A DNA stretch of 64,000 bases from Ignelater luminosus. Its lineage: Eukaryota > Arthropoda > Insecta > Coleoptera > Elateridae. The stretch covers positions 123,380 through 187,379 of the forward strand of contig VTPC01001032.1 of NCBI GenBank assembly GCA_011009095.1. The letters are read 5' to 3'. The position numbers were made by a program, and so were the translations under genes. The notes under the pieces are model-generated. The model saw only the letters and a list, made by a program, of their open reading frames with translations. It was not told the origin of the DNA and did not search any database. How positions within the stretch are numbered: the stretch's first letter is position 1; the number at the start of each line of letters is the position of its first letter. Positions 35,100-45,745 of this stretch are shown here, piece after piece.

Positions 35100-36235
35100 A
35101 CGTCTTTTTAAACGTAATCCCTTGCTACTTCTCCTAGCGGTTTTTATTGAAGCTTGAATACCAGCAGCGTAGAAAGCCTTTGAAGCTATAATAGAGCCGC
35201 TTGCTTTATCGTCAGTCTCAAAAACTTCTTTATTGATCTAAAACAAGATCAAGACTGTAAGGTGAATGCGACATTACCTCACTCCGAGTTCCTATAATAT
35301 TGTGAGCAATATGAGATCGCGGATTGTCCTACAGAAAAAGTACGCCTTAACCAAACCAGGCCGTTTTTTCTTAAAAGAGTTATTTACGTTTTTTAGATAT
35401 TTATTATAGATATCTTGACACTACAAAGTAAAAAATCCACACCAATAATATTGTTCATGACTTTCTTTTCAGATGCAATTGCTGGGAATTTTGTGGGCTT
35501 TAACTGCTTTGATGCATATTTCGATTCCGGAGTGAAATGATGAGCCCGCGTCTCGTTACAGCTGACAATATTAGCGATTTCCTTTTATCAGCAATTTTAT
35601 GTCATTTTACCTGTGGTTTGATGTCTAATGTTGTCACAAGAGAAGACGTGCACCTTGAGGGAACAACAATCTATCTATTTCTTATCAATTATAAACCATA
35701 TCTTCTTATCTTTATTAATCAAAGTATTGCATTAATAAATTAATATACCCCGAGATTAATAGAAAATAGTTTGTAATGAATAAGAAAGAGGCAGATAGTA
35801 AACCTCAAAGTGTGTCACGCGCACGTTCTCTAAAGACAAAAACAGTGACTGATGAAGGATTAATAAAGAGTGAGGTTAAGTTTAGTTAAAGACACGATCA
35901 TAATTCATAAAATACCATGATGTCATATGTGCCGAAAGGATTATTACTGAATTGTTACATTTTTGAAAGTTGACGATAACTTATCCATCGATTATCAAGG
36001 ATCAGGCGTTGCTTTCGTTGGATGTTCGCGAGAGCTACCTCGGTCATGATCGTCACTCACAGACGTACAACCAACTTTGCACCATTAACTGCTTTACTGC
36101 AAATCAGAATCTCATCACTGTACCAAGCTTGAAGCTTTATGTAAATATCAGTCGGTTTCATATCTTCATTCACTTGATGTTTCATCAGAATACGTTTTTC
36201 AACCTTTGTATGCTATTTGATTAAGAGATGATTTG
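35100..36235 (-). pseudogene. Mariner transposase relic, antisense
   Basis: On the minus strand the DNA-binding region at about 36230-35970 reads MKHQVNEDMKPTDIYIKLQA with YSDEILICSK. After the MITE, the catalytic part reads FLKEIANIVSCNETRAHHFT with PESKYASKQ, DNPRSHIAHNI-like and SEVMSHSPYSLDLVL, ending in FYAAGIQ. This follows the mariner order HTH, DET.VHH.TPES, DN..H, H.PYS.DL. Frames change and key residues such as W of DETW are altered, so it is dead. TIRs were not found. Confidence 0.6.
35643..35826. mobile_element. Palindromic MITE, copy 2
   Basis: Second copy of the same family, diverged, lying between the DNA-binding and catalytic parts of the antisense mariner relic. Shared inner words include TTTCTTAT, ATAATTGATAAG and the outer ACGTGC. 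Confidence 0.65.
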
Positions 36236-39200
36236 CGTGTCTCGCGACGTTAGCGCCGCCATGCGACCATAAGAGACACTTGTCTTTTACCAGTACGACT
36301 ACATGTCCCGGTTTGACTTGTATGCTCCTTAAATCTAGTCTTTTTCTTTTCCCAGACTATATCGTCCTTCTCTGATCAGAAGGCAGTATGTTAGCAAAGT
36401 CGAGCTTTGGAGACTAGTTAGATTGTTTGAAGCGACTCCTAATTAAATATTTTCTATTTTGTAGTTAGAGTTGTTCAAAACGGTCATACAGTGCTAAGCT
36501 AATGTCTTAGAAATGTCACCAATTAATTAAACAGGAAACTCTAAATAAATTGAATCAAGCCAACATATACATGAGTCAAATAAAATCCTTAGAAGTATTA
36601 TCAAATTTCAATTACTGCAGATCATATTGTTGATAGCACATATTCATAAAGATTATCAGTTATAATTAATGCAAGGTCAGGTCATGCGAATAATTCTAAA
36701 GCGTAACATACCTGCATCGCCATTATACTGATTTTAAAAGTATTACAATGCATTACAATTTGTAGAACAGATTGGTGTGATTGCATTAAACTAATTATTT
36801 AGCAATACGAGGGCAATTATGACATTTATTAGATTAGCTACAATAAAGCACCGTAATTCTGTTGAAATATATAAATACGAATCTAATGCTACATTTTTAA
36901 TATTTTACGAACCAACGAATAAATGACAAAAGATAAATAAAATTGCCTTGGCATTTCCTTTCATTCTAATTGAAAATATATTCAAAGTATTATATTGCAG
37001 TAAATTGAAGAAACAATCTAAAGATGAGGCAGACTGTAATAATAGTAAGAAATGAGTTTATTAAATATGTAAATTACTTCCGAAGCGCTTCAAAACGAGA
37101 CGAGAGGTATTAATTTTAATTTGATAAGTTCAAATGAATTCCCTTTAAAACGACACGCTGATTTAAATTAGTTAGAAAAAGATTACTCGTTTTGTGCACA
37201 TTAGGTAATTTTTGAATTAAAAATTTAATGACTGCATTTTAAAAGGCATTAGTGTATTATTACTCGTTCATTTAAGAAAAATGTAAGGATGTCTCGTAAA
37301 TTGCTCAAAACGGTTAGGGTATGAAGATGTGGTGAGATCAGGCGTTTTATAATAATATGCGAGTTCGTTTAATAATAATAAATGATAAAAATAAACGTTA
37401 TTTATTAAAGATTATAACAGGTTAACAACTGTTGAAGAACTAAGTTAAATTTTATTCAAACTGGAATAATATCGAATGAATCTTAACGAGTGACTGTCTC
37501 GTCCCTGTAAATAACTAAGCTTTTATACATCTCTACCTGTGTTTTAACAAAGAATAAAATTCTCGAGTCTTCGAAGAAAATCATTTTCTAAAAACTGTTA
37601 ACAGAAATTTTGTTCAAGGAAATATTATTACTGTAGGTACGTTTAAGAAGAATTTAGATAAAATAAAAATTCTAGGAAAATTTATAATGTGTTATCTACA
37701 CTAAGAATTAGACACTAAACAAAATTCTTAAACCTTCTACGAAAATTATTTATAATGTACAAAAGTGTTTAAAATATTTCTATAGAAGTATGTTTGAAAG
37801 AAAATAATTGACAAACGGCAAAACCTTTTTTCTATGAAAATTTTAAGGTGCAAAACATTCGAGAATTTCTTCAACGAATTAACAGATATAAGTGGGACCC
37901 TTTTACCTCGTTTTGGAAGACGTATAATTAGTTTTAACATTCAAACCCCCGTACAAATCATATAAAGCTTTCTTCCAATTTTACATGTCGATCAAATTCG
38001 TTTCATTTCTTAAAGGAACAATTTTAGCAAAATGTTTGAATGTTTTTTTTTGATAATAAGTTCAATTGTATCCAATTTTCCTTGTCTGAATTTGTTAATG
38101 AGCTCATTTACTTACATTCTTTTTTACTTTCAGGTATGTTGGTCTACAATCAATCAATAAAATACTACTGGTTTTAGAATAGCGATTCGGTAAGTCAAAT
38201 ATTTGTGTTTCCTTAAATTACAAAAAGATGTACTGATTTTCTATGGAAGGCACTTTTTACAATATTACAATTACAATTCATAGTAATTAAGCATAGAATT
38301 ATACCCAGTATTTAAAGAGTGTACACACTGTCTAAGTATCAATTCAAAACTAAGAGATTTACAAGAATATTCAGATGTAAACAAAGTATAAATGGTCGTG
38401 GTTGATACTTTCAACGACTTTCCTTCCTCAACCTACCGAGTAAAATAATTTGATATCTTTTCTGTATTTCTTGAACTCGATATTTATCACTACCATGAAT
38501 ATTATTACAATAAATGAAGTGTAATAAAACTAAAAACTCAGATTATTAAAATTTAAAGTATCGCCATTAATGTACAGTAGTTTTAGAAAAGACATGAACT
38601 GTGGAAGACTATAGAATGATACAAGTTTTAAATGAACCCACCAGAGCAACAAGTGAAGCAAGCACACTTATTAGTCATACCTAATTTGTAACTGTTTTAG
38701 TATAGTTAATGCATAAGACATAGAACATAGAGCAACTTGTTCCGAGAGGTATAAAGATTGAAATGCAAACCTAAGATCATATAGAATTTAAAATTTCCTG
38801 TTTGTAGTTCATTTTCTTGACTTGTTTCCTTTGATGAATATAAATCAAAGTAGAATAAAGCATCAGTTTACAACAAAAACTAAAACTTTATTCACAATTA
38901 AAGTTTTGTGTCTGATCAGAGACTTAACTAAACAAAATGTTGCATTAAAAGCTGTTAATAAGAATTAAAGATTAATTAAAGTTAAGTTCCATTAAAAGCA
39001 CTTCATAGTTACTTCAACTGTAAAGTTATGAGCACTAAGACTTTTCATTAACAAATACCAATTAATTTTAAAACTTTTCATGTTGAAATCATAAGATTTT
39101 AATGATTTCTTATTTCATCCATCATCCACCGTAAACAGGCATAGTCTGGGCAAACCCATTTCAGACCGACGCAGACTGGATCGAAATAGAAAAGACGTGG

Positions 39201-39835
39201 GCATTAAGCTGAAAATTCGAATATGCAGAATTAACAGAAACTTGATAAACTATTAGAATAATGTCTGAAGTTTATGGAAAAATAATATATTTTCCGGAAT
39301 TTCAGAATGTAGTAGGTTGCGAGGACTAAAAAAACGGTCTGTGCCCGCTGTATATTTTCGAAAAAATGTTTTCTATTTCACTTTTCGTCCCTGGTTTTCA
39401 TGATGCATTAAGTTTGATTCCATTGTATTTCTATTCTGCATATCCGTTTTAATCAGGAACGAGAAGGCACTAATAACAACAAGGAAATTAAATCTTTTTA
39501 ACATAAGTAAGTAACAAACAAATACGCACTTTCAACATTTCATACAAGGTTGATTATTTATAGATGATATCAACGTTACTTGATTCTGCATCAAAAACTA
39601 TGCAAGAAACTCTAGTATCACTTCGTTGTTAACTTTTCGGTTGATGAAATATTAAGAGTCGTATATTTTTTTATAATTTGCTTATGACTGCCCAAGATTA
39701 TTAAATAAAAGTAACCACCCATAGTTTAGGTACCACAAAACATAAATCAATTGTATGTTTCTCTTATTAACAGAAATTTATTTATTTAGAAACATTAATA
39801 ATAACGACCTGCAAAAATGTTACTAAGGTAAGCAC
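36236..39835. other. AT-rich spacer, no gene seen
   Basis: I find no conserved coding motif or paired repeats. Short open frames (for example on the minus strand near 37746-37940) have no recognisable features. Confidence 0.45.
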
Positions 39836-39839
39836 GTTA

Positions 39840-40196
39840 ATAAATTATGACCTATTCTTGCTCTACTTACAATTTTCATACAGCTGTAATGTCATCTTTT
39901 AAAGTTGTGTTCCTATCCGGACTTTGCTTTACATTTCGGCAAACAATTCCTTTTGTACTACTTTCAGGTTCTTCAGAAACACTTTGTAGAATTTATTCTT
40001 CTTGTTCAGGGTTAAGATTTGGTATCATTTGAGATGTCTTTTTCAACCGCCTATCCAATCTTCTAAATACGTTTCCTGACAGTGGACGACAATTTGAAAA
40101 CCTTCTCAAGTATACAGCTTTCGCGGCATTGCAATTTTTTCCGCATACCTCATACATCCAGTACACATTGGCATGTTTGTTGAAACGAGACTCCAC
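39840..40196 (-). pseudogene. DUF4817-type transposase N-terminus
   Basis: Minus strand from 40196 reads FNKHANVYWMYEVCGKNCN, AAKAVYLRRFSNCRPLSGNV, FRRLDRRLKKTSQMIPNLNP and EQEE, then after a stop ILQSVSEEPESSTKGIV. This is the N-terminal helix-turn-helix (DUF4817) region plus linker of insect Tc1/mariner-like transposases. The catalytic domain is missing. Confidence 0.65.
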
Positions 40197-40719
40197 TGCT
40201 TACCAATAAATGGTTCCGACTAGGAACTAAAATTATAACAGATTCGGACTGACAATAGTGACCGACAGTGATAATTTATGGAATAAAACATTTCAAATGC
40301 AAGTCTACTCCTAGTGCTTTTACAGCATTGCTAATAATAACATTTTTGCCGAAAGCATCAATTTTTAGTTTAGTAAAGTACAAGATTTTAGAATTCGCGG
40401 TAACGGTTCGATACAGCTATGCCTAGAATTAAAGTTGTACAGAAAGAATTTAACCTTACCAATGATCCATTGAGAGATCAAAAGACACCTGCAAAAGGCC
40501 TATCCGACGTCAAACACTTTTAAAAAACCTTTGAAAATTGACGAACTTGACAGTTCACTAGCAAAACGACAGCCACGACACTATAATATCGTGACTGCGC
40601 TCTTGCTATTCTCCGACAGCGTACCAACCGACAGTACCACAACCCAATTTCCTTAAATCACCTGGAGAACATTGACCGCGCGCAAGCATGGGTGAATTCA
40701 CTTATTCAATTCCGCCCCC

Positions 40720-40900
40720 GCAAGATTCAATTGGAATTCATTAAAAAAATTAACGTTTAATTCTTTCCAACCTAACCCACAGCCTCGCTTCGCCCCCCCG
40801 CAAGATTGGAGTGGAGATCATTAACAAAATCAGCTTTTAATTACTTCTAACCCAACCATACCTTTGCCTCGCTCCCCTCGCAAGATTAGGATAGAATTTT
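40720..40900 (+). repeat. 80-bp tandem repeat, about 2.3 units
   Basis: CGCAAGATT occurs at 40720, 40800 and 40880, exactly 80 bp apart. It is preceded each time by a C-rich run, and the two full units share ATTAA.AAAAT.A.C.TTTAATT, CTAACCCA and GCCTCGCT. The repeat has more CG than its flanks and no coding role is evident. Confidence 0.8.
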
Positions 40901-41270
40901 ATACGGGGGTGATGTTGCAGTAGAGGATTGGTAGTGTGCAGCAGCTGATTTAGTTACCTTCGGTCACCTAATTGTGTTCTGTAAGTAATTCTCTACCTGC
41001 TGATACCAAAAACTTGCTATCAAAGCGTCGTTTTCCTAGGCGTAGCTATATCGAACGATTACCGAACTCGATGTTATTTGACAAAATCTGTTGATAATAT
41101 GCTATCTTAATATTGCAAATGCGAGATGCAACCACTGTCGTTTTTTATTTTACGGAATATTTTTTGTTCAAAATTTCCAACTTCGATTGGCTCGTGAGGA
41201 AAGAGGAGATATCCACGAACATTTTCGTGCAGGACCTCTCTTCCAGTTTTAGTCTGGAATTTTTTCTACG

Positions 41271-41400
41271 TGTCATAATTATATGTTTTTGTAAATATAT
41301 TTGATATATGTTATTTATTTAAGCTGTCAAGACATTACAGGTATAATTTGTGTTGAATAAAGCCTCTATTATAAAGGTAAGTCGTTTTGCACTCATTTCA
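41271..41400 (+). repeat. Gypsy 5' LTR
   Basis: 130 bp, TG...CA ends, with the AATAAAG signal inside. It aligns with 45042-45170 along its full length. Confidence 0.88.
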
Positions 41401-41767
41401 ATTTATTCAACACAAAAAAATCTTTTAGTATTGACCGTTTCCTGCGACCAGAGGAACTTACTCTTGATTCCACGTCACCCACTTCAGATATCGAATGGAA
41501 TCATTGGTACAAAACATTCATGAACTTCATTTCAACAGCAAAGGCAACTGAATCCGATAAACTTAAAGTTCTTGTAAATTTGGTTTCGCCAAATGTTTAT
41601 AATTTTATCAGTAACTGTGGAACCTACACTGACGTAATAGTTGTTTTGCAAAAACTTTATGTTAAGCCAGTAAACGACGTTTTTGCTGCATATGAGCTCT
41701 CAACAAAAAAACAGCAACTAGACTTTAATTTCAAAGCGATGATAGCCTAATGTAATCAGGATGACTA

Positions 41768-42695
41768 CGAGGTCTGTTCAAAAAGTATCGCGAATTTTGA
41801 ATTTCCGCGGGTTACGTATATTCGATTTTCGTTTTTTTTGTGGCGTTATGTTAATACTCATGTCTCTCACTTATGCCGACAAGTTCGGCCATTTTGAATG
41901 TTCAGTTAATTTTTGACAGCTGTTTTGCTTGGACGTGTTTTGGCTCGTCTTCGATTTTTGCCTATTCCAAAAAATGGATCAAAGAATCTGTATCAGATTT
42001 TGTGTGAAAAACAAAATTAAGTGCGCGGACGCATTCCGAATGTTGACTATGGCATATGGTGAAGCTACCTTGGACCGAAGCAACGTTTATCGGTGGTACA
42101 AAATGTTCTCAGAGGGCCGAGAAGATATGAATGACGAAGAGCGTGCTTTTGGTTTTGCTTACAGTTTTCTTCGATTGCAGGGGTGTGGTGCATCATGAGT
42201 TCTTTCTTTCAGGGTAGAACAGTCAATAAGGAATATTACCTGCAAGTTATGCGCAATTTGCGCGAAGCAATCCGCCAGAAACGCCCGGATTTGTGGAAGA
42301 ACAAAAATTGGCTTTTGCACCATGATAAAACCCCTGTTCACACATCGTTGCTTGTGCGCGAATTTTTGGCCATATACAACACATTAATGATGCCGCAGCC
42401 ACCGTATTCCCCAGACCTCGCCCCCTGTGACTTTTTCTTGTTCCCGAAACTGAAGAGGCCCATGAAAGGACGACGCTACGCTACGATTGAGGAGATAAAG
42501 ACGACATCGAAGGAGGAGCTGAACAAGAACACAAAAAATGATTTTTTGAAGTGCTTCGAAGATTGGAAAAAACTTTGGCACAAGTGTATAACATCTGATG
42601 GGGATTACTTTGAAGGGGACAAAATAGATATTCATGAATAAATAAATAATTTTTGAAAAAACACAAAATTCCCGATATTTTTTGAACAGACCTCG
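41768..42695 (+). mobile_element. Deleted mariner inserted at TA in Gypsy gag
   Basis: The 928-bp element has ends CGAGGTCTGTTCAAAAAGTA and its imperfect inverse ending GAACAGACCTCG, with TA on both sides (41766-41767, 42696-42697). It is shorter than the 1.3-kb norm because the centre of the transposase gene is missing. Confidence 0.88.
41974..42641 (+). pseudogene. Mariner transposase with internal deletion
   Basis: The N-terminus MDQRICIRFCVKNKIKCADA includes the helix-turn-helix region, then VYRWYKMFSEGREDMNDEER. Near 42140-42165 the sequence jumps to the C-terminal half: GVVHHEF, FQGRTVNKEYYLQVMRNLRE, LLHHDKTPVHTS, PPYSPDLAPCDFFLF. The first catalytic Asp is in the deleted part; the second and third remain with 34 residues between them, the mariner DD34D spacing. 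A frameshift also lies near 42183. It could not encode an active enzyme but keeps both termini. Confidence 0.82.
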
Positions 42696-42845
42696 TATAT
42701 TAGAGATTGTTACATCAATGGCATTTCTTCCCCCGAGATAAGAGACAGACCTTTAGAATCTGTTACTCTCAACCTTGATAAAGCTCATAACCAAGCACGC
42801 TCACTAAAATCTGCCCAACGTCAGTCCTCAGCATATGGTAGTTCT

Positions 42846-43453
42846 AATTTTTAATTGTTCAACTCAGTACAAGGCAAATCTCCATGTTCAAACTTAGACT
42901 TCCATATTCAATCTCAAGACACTATTGCTGCTGTGCAAAAGAGGACTTGCTTTTTTTGTGGACAAAACTTTCATTCTAGGCAGATTTGGCCTACTCATAA
43001 CGCCATTTGTTTTAAGTGCAACATAAAAGGACATTTTTCTACTATATGCAGATCAGATTGTAAATGACCAATTCAAAAGATCCAAAGACGCGAATAAAAC
43101 CCTGTAAAAAATTAATACCAATGGCGTTAGCAACATTCCAATTATCAGTATTAGAGCAGTGCTTTCTTAGTATAAATATTTTGGTTCATAAATATAATCA
43201 GGCTGTTTTGCTGGTACTACGTAATCTCTGTTGTGACGTTCTACTTGGACATAATCTTCTCAGTCAAAATTCTAGTATTAATATGTCGTTTGGTAGGCCA
43301 AAATCACTTCTAGACGTATGTGGACTTGCTGCGAACAATCTAGAACTTGCTTCCCTATTTTTTCACCTAACTGCTGCTGATTACAAACCTATTTGTACCA
43401 AGTCTATTCATGATGAGATTCAGTTAATGCTAATCATTGAATTAAGTAAGTGA
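42846..43453 (+). pseudogene. Gypsy zinc knuckle and protease remnant
   Basis: A gag knuckle region reads CFFCGQNFHSRQIWPTHN followed by CFKCNIKGHFSTIC, a CCHC knuckle in its second half. After a stop at 43065-43067 the next frame carries the retropepsin C-terminal block CDVLLGHNLLSQNSSINMSF, matching the family D.ILG..FL....... FGG pattern. The catalytic DTG of the protease is not seen. Confidence 0.6.
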
Positions 43454-44100
43454 TTCACACTGGAGGACTCACGTCTTGGTCGCTGCTAACTAAAACCATA
43501 AACGTTGGATGGTTTCTGACTACTCAGACACTATTAATTAATATAGTAAATGAAGTAGCTAATTATATAGTTTTCAGTACAATTGACTTAAAAAGTGCGT
43601 TTAATCAAATACCAATTAAAATTGAAGACAGAAAGTACACTGCATTCTAAGCTAGAGATTAACTTTTTTAATTTAAACGGATTCCATTCGGAGTAACGAA
43701 TTATGTAACATAGATGATTTTCAAAAGACAATTGACTACATTATACGACAAGAAAATCTAGAGGGAACCTTTCTTATTCAGACGATGTTACTATCTAAGG
43801 AAAGGATTTAGAAGAACACAACAGTAGCAATCTTCTCACGAACTTTATCAAAATTCGAACTACAGCAATCATCCATCGAAAAAGAAGCTTGTGCGATAGT
43901 TGAGGCACTGCGTAAATGGCATCATTACTTGGTCGATTATCATTTTCAGCTGATACCTGATCAATTATCAGTATCTCTTATTTTCTCAAAAACCAACTCC
44001 AGCAAAATAAAGAATGAAAAAATAATGGGATGGAGACTTGGATTATACTGCTACTCATATGATATTACTTACCGAGCTGGTAAAAAAACTTAGCAATGCT
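43454..44100 (+). pseudogene. Gypsy RT and RNase H remnant
   Basis: RT pieces include FSTIDLKSAFNQIPIKIEDR, FKRIPFGVTNYV and, in another frame near 43775, YSDDVTI, which holds the YxDD active site. RNase H/connection sequence follows as SSIEKEACAIVEALRKWHHY and ITYRAG. Internal deletions and frameshifts remove most of the RT palm and thumb. Confidence 0.7.
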
Positions 44101-44664
44101 TTTACTAGGATATGTGCTAATACCAATAACAACTCTAATAAAACAAAAAATCTCCGTGACTTCCTGTGCCATCCTGCAATCACGCGATCTAACCATTGGA
44201 TAAAAACATGTAATCTTCCTTTTTCACTTGACGCAATTCGAAACACTATCAATAACTGTAGAATTTGTGCAGAATCAAAGCCAAGATTTAAAAAACACCA
44301 AAGAATACTTTTCAAATCTACTACTGCTTGCGAAAGATTGAACATTGATCTTAAAAGACCTCTACCTACCAAGACGAGAAATAGTTACATCCTCACAGTT
44401 ATAGACGAGTATTCTAGATTCCTCTTTGCCATCCCACGTCTTGATATGACCTCTTCCACTGTCATAAAATTATTAACTCAAATATTTAATATGTTTGGGA
44501 CACCTGCCTACATTCATTCAGATAGAGGTACTTCTTTTATGTCTCAGGAAGTAAAGAATTTTCTAACAACTAATGGCATTGCATCTAGTCGTGCCATACT
44601 GTACAATCCTCAAGGGAATGAACAGGCAGTACGATATAATGGCATAATCTGGAAGACAATTTAA
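44101..44664 (+). pseudogene. Gypsy integrase remnant
   Basis: Zinc-binding and core domains are nearly continuous in one frame: LRDFLCHPAITRSNHWI, NCRICAESKPRF, LNIDLKRPLP, LTVIDEYSRFLFAIP, IHSDRGTSFM and NPQGNEQAVRYNGIIWKTI. The two catalytic Asp residues are present. The catalytic Glu expected before RYNG is replaced by Val (GTA at 44629-44631). The element's coding end, RCSSRIRRFPTYL, appears later near 44970-45010. Confidence 0.8.
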
Positions 44665-45041
44665 TTTGCGCTGAAGAATAACAATTTGCTTATCAGTCAT
44701 TGGAAAGAGATATTAAATAAACCGCTCCACAAAATTCGGTCACTCCATTGAACTGCCACAATTGAGACTCCAACATGAACAAATATTCAGATTTGTTAGA
44801 AGGACTGAAAACGAGCCAACAACTCCTAGGTTGATAATTCTAAGACCGATTCTACTAAAAGTTCTCCTCTTCTCTTCCAAACAGTCCAACTCCTACTGTT
44901 GCAACTCTTCTGCCTCACCATCTATTACAACCCCACCATCTGCTACAACTCCGCCACCCCAAAATGTAGCTTCAAGGTGTAGCTCAAGAATTCGAAGGTT
45001 CCCAACATACCTTCAAGAATACCACCTTGGAGAAGGGTGAA

Positions 45042-45170
45042 TGTCATAATCAAATGTTTTTGTAAATATGTTTAACATATGTTATTTATGTAAGCTGTCA
45101 AGACATTACAGCTATAACTTGCGTTGAATAAAGCCTATATTATAAAGGGAATCGTTTAGTACTCATTTCA
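45042..45170 (+). repeat. Gypsy 3' LTR
   Basis: 129 bp, partner of 41271-41400. Shared blocks include GCTGTCAAGACATTACAG and GTTGAATAAAGCCT. Confidence 0.88.
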
Positions 45171-45633
45171 CTCCACCACTCCACCAATTGTCGAATACCC
45201 TGTATATGAAATCAAAACCTACGTTCACTGTTTCTTTATTTGGAAGCAAGGTACGAGACGACGCACATACGGGTATTTGTATTGAAAATAATTAGACATA
45301 TACAGTGCTTTCGTAAGGTAGTGCATAAATTCTTTAAAGATTCAGGAACGAACTTTTAGGAAAACTGCTCGTACCCGTCGATTTTTATTTTTAAATGCGC
45401 AATTTTTTAAACAAAAAATATTAATACAGAGTGAGTCACGTAGGAGATATGACGTCATCGATATATTTTTTTTAATGGCAACCCCTATATTTTATTACGG
45501 AATTTAAAACAGCACATTTCTTTACATGCGGTAAGGTAATAATGGGTGTAGGCCACATAACAAAATTTTGAAAAACGGCAATGTCAAATTTCACAATATC
45601 AAATTTACTGGTAATGCAAAATTCAAAAGACAA
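45171..45633. other. Element-end sequence, no gene seen
   Basis: Contains CCCTGTATA near 45200 and TACAGAGTGAGTCACGTAGG near 45425, words typical of insect transposon termini. The latter is probably the end of the DUF4817-type relic that follows. Confidence 0.4.
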
Positions 45634-45745
45634 CTAATTTAAATGTTCAAATTGTGCACCATTGGCATCCTGACAGTAACCAAGACAACGAATAAATTCT
45701 CTTTGGATATTGTCAATAACTTCTGGAGATATATACTACCAGTGA
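45634..45745 (-). pseudogene. DUF4817-type transposase C-terminus
   Basis: On the minus strand the frame ends IISPEVIDNIQREFIRC then LGYCQDANGAQFEHLN and a stop at 45634-45636. This is the characteristic tail (R..C....GG.FEHL) of these Tc1/mariner-like transposases. Upstream sequence is unrelated, so only the tail survives. Confidence 0.65.

Larger units (their letters stand above)
41430..42845 (+). pseudogene. Gypsy gag, split by mariner
   Basis: The first part reads DRFLRPEELTLDSTSPTSDI, EWNHWYKTFMNFISTAKATE and on to CNQDDY at the TA target (41766). It resumes after the mariner with IRDCYINGISSPEIRDRPLE and LNLDKAHNQARSLKSAQ. Removing the insert and one TA gives a continuous frame across the join, except for an unrelated TAA at 41748-41750. 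The zinc knuckle follows just downstream. Confidence 0.75.
41271..45170 (+). mobile_element. Ty3/Gypsy LTR retrotransposon with both LTRs
   Basis: Two direct repeats of 130 and 129 bp, beginning TGTCATAAT and ending CATTTCA, enclose gag, protease, RT/RNase H and integrase traces in Gypsy order. A purine-rich tract, GGAGAAGGGTGAA, precedes the 3' LTR. The LTRs differ at roughly one tenth of positions, so the insertion is old. No clean target duplication is seen. The integrase type and single zinc knuckle suggest the CsRn1-like branch; this is tentative. A deleted mariner is nested in gag. Confidence 0.88.

Noticed and set aside
41266-45175. 5-bp target duplication of the Gypsy element
   Set aside because: CTACG before the 5' LTR and CTCCA after the 3' LTR do not match, so none is claimed.
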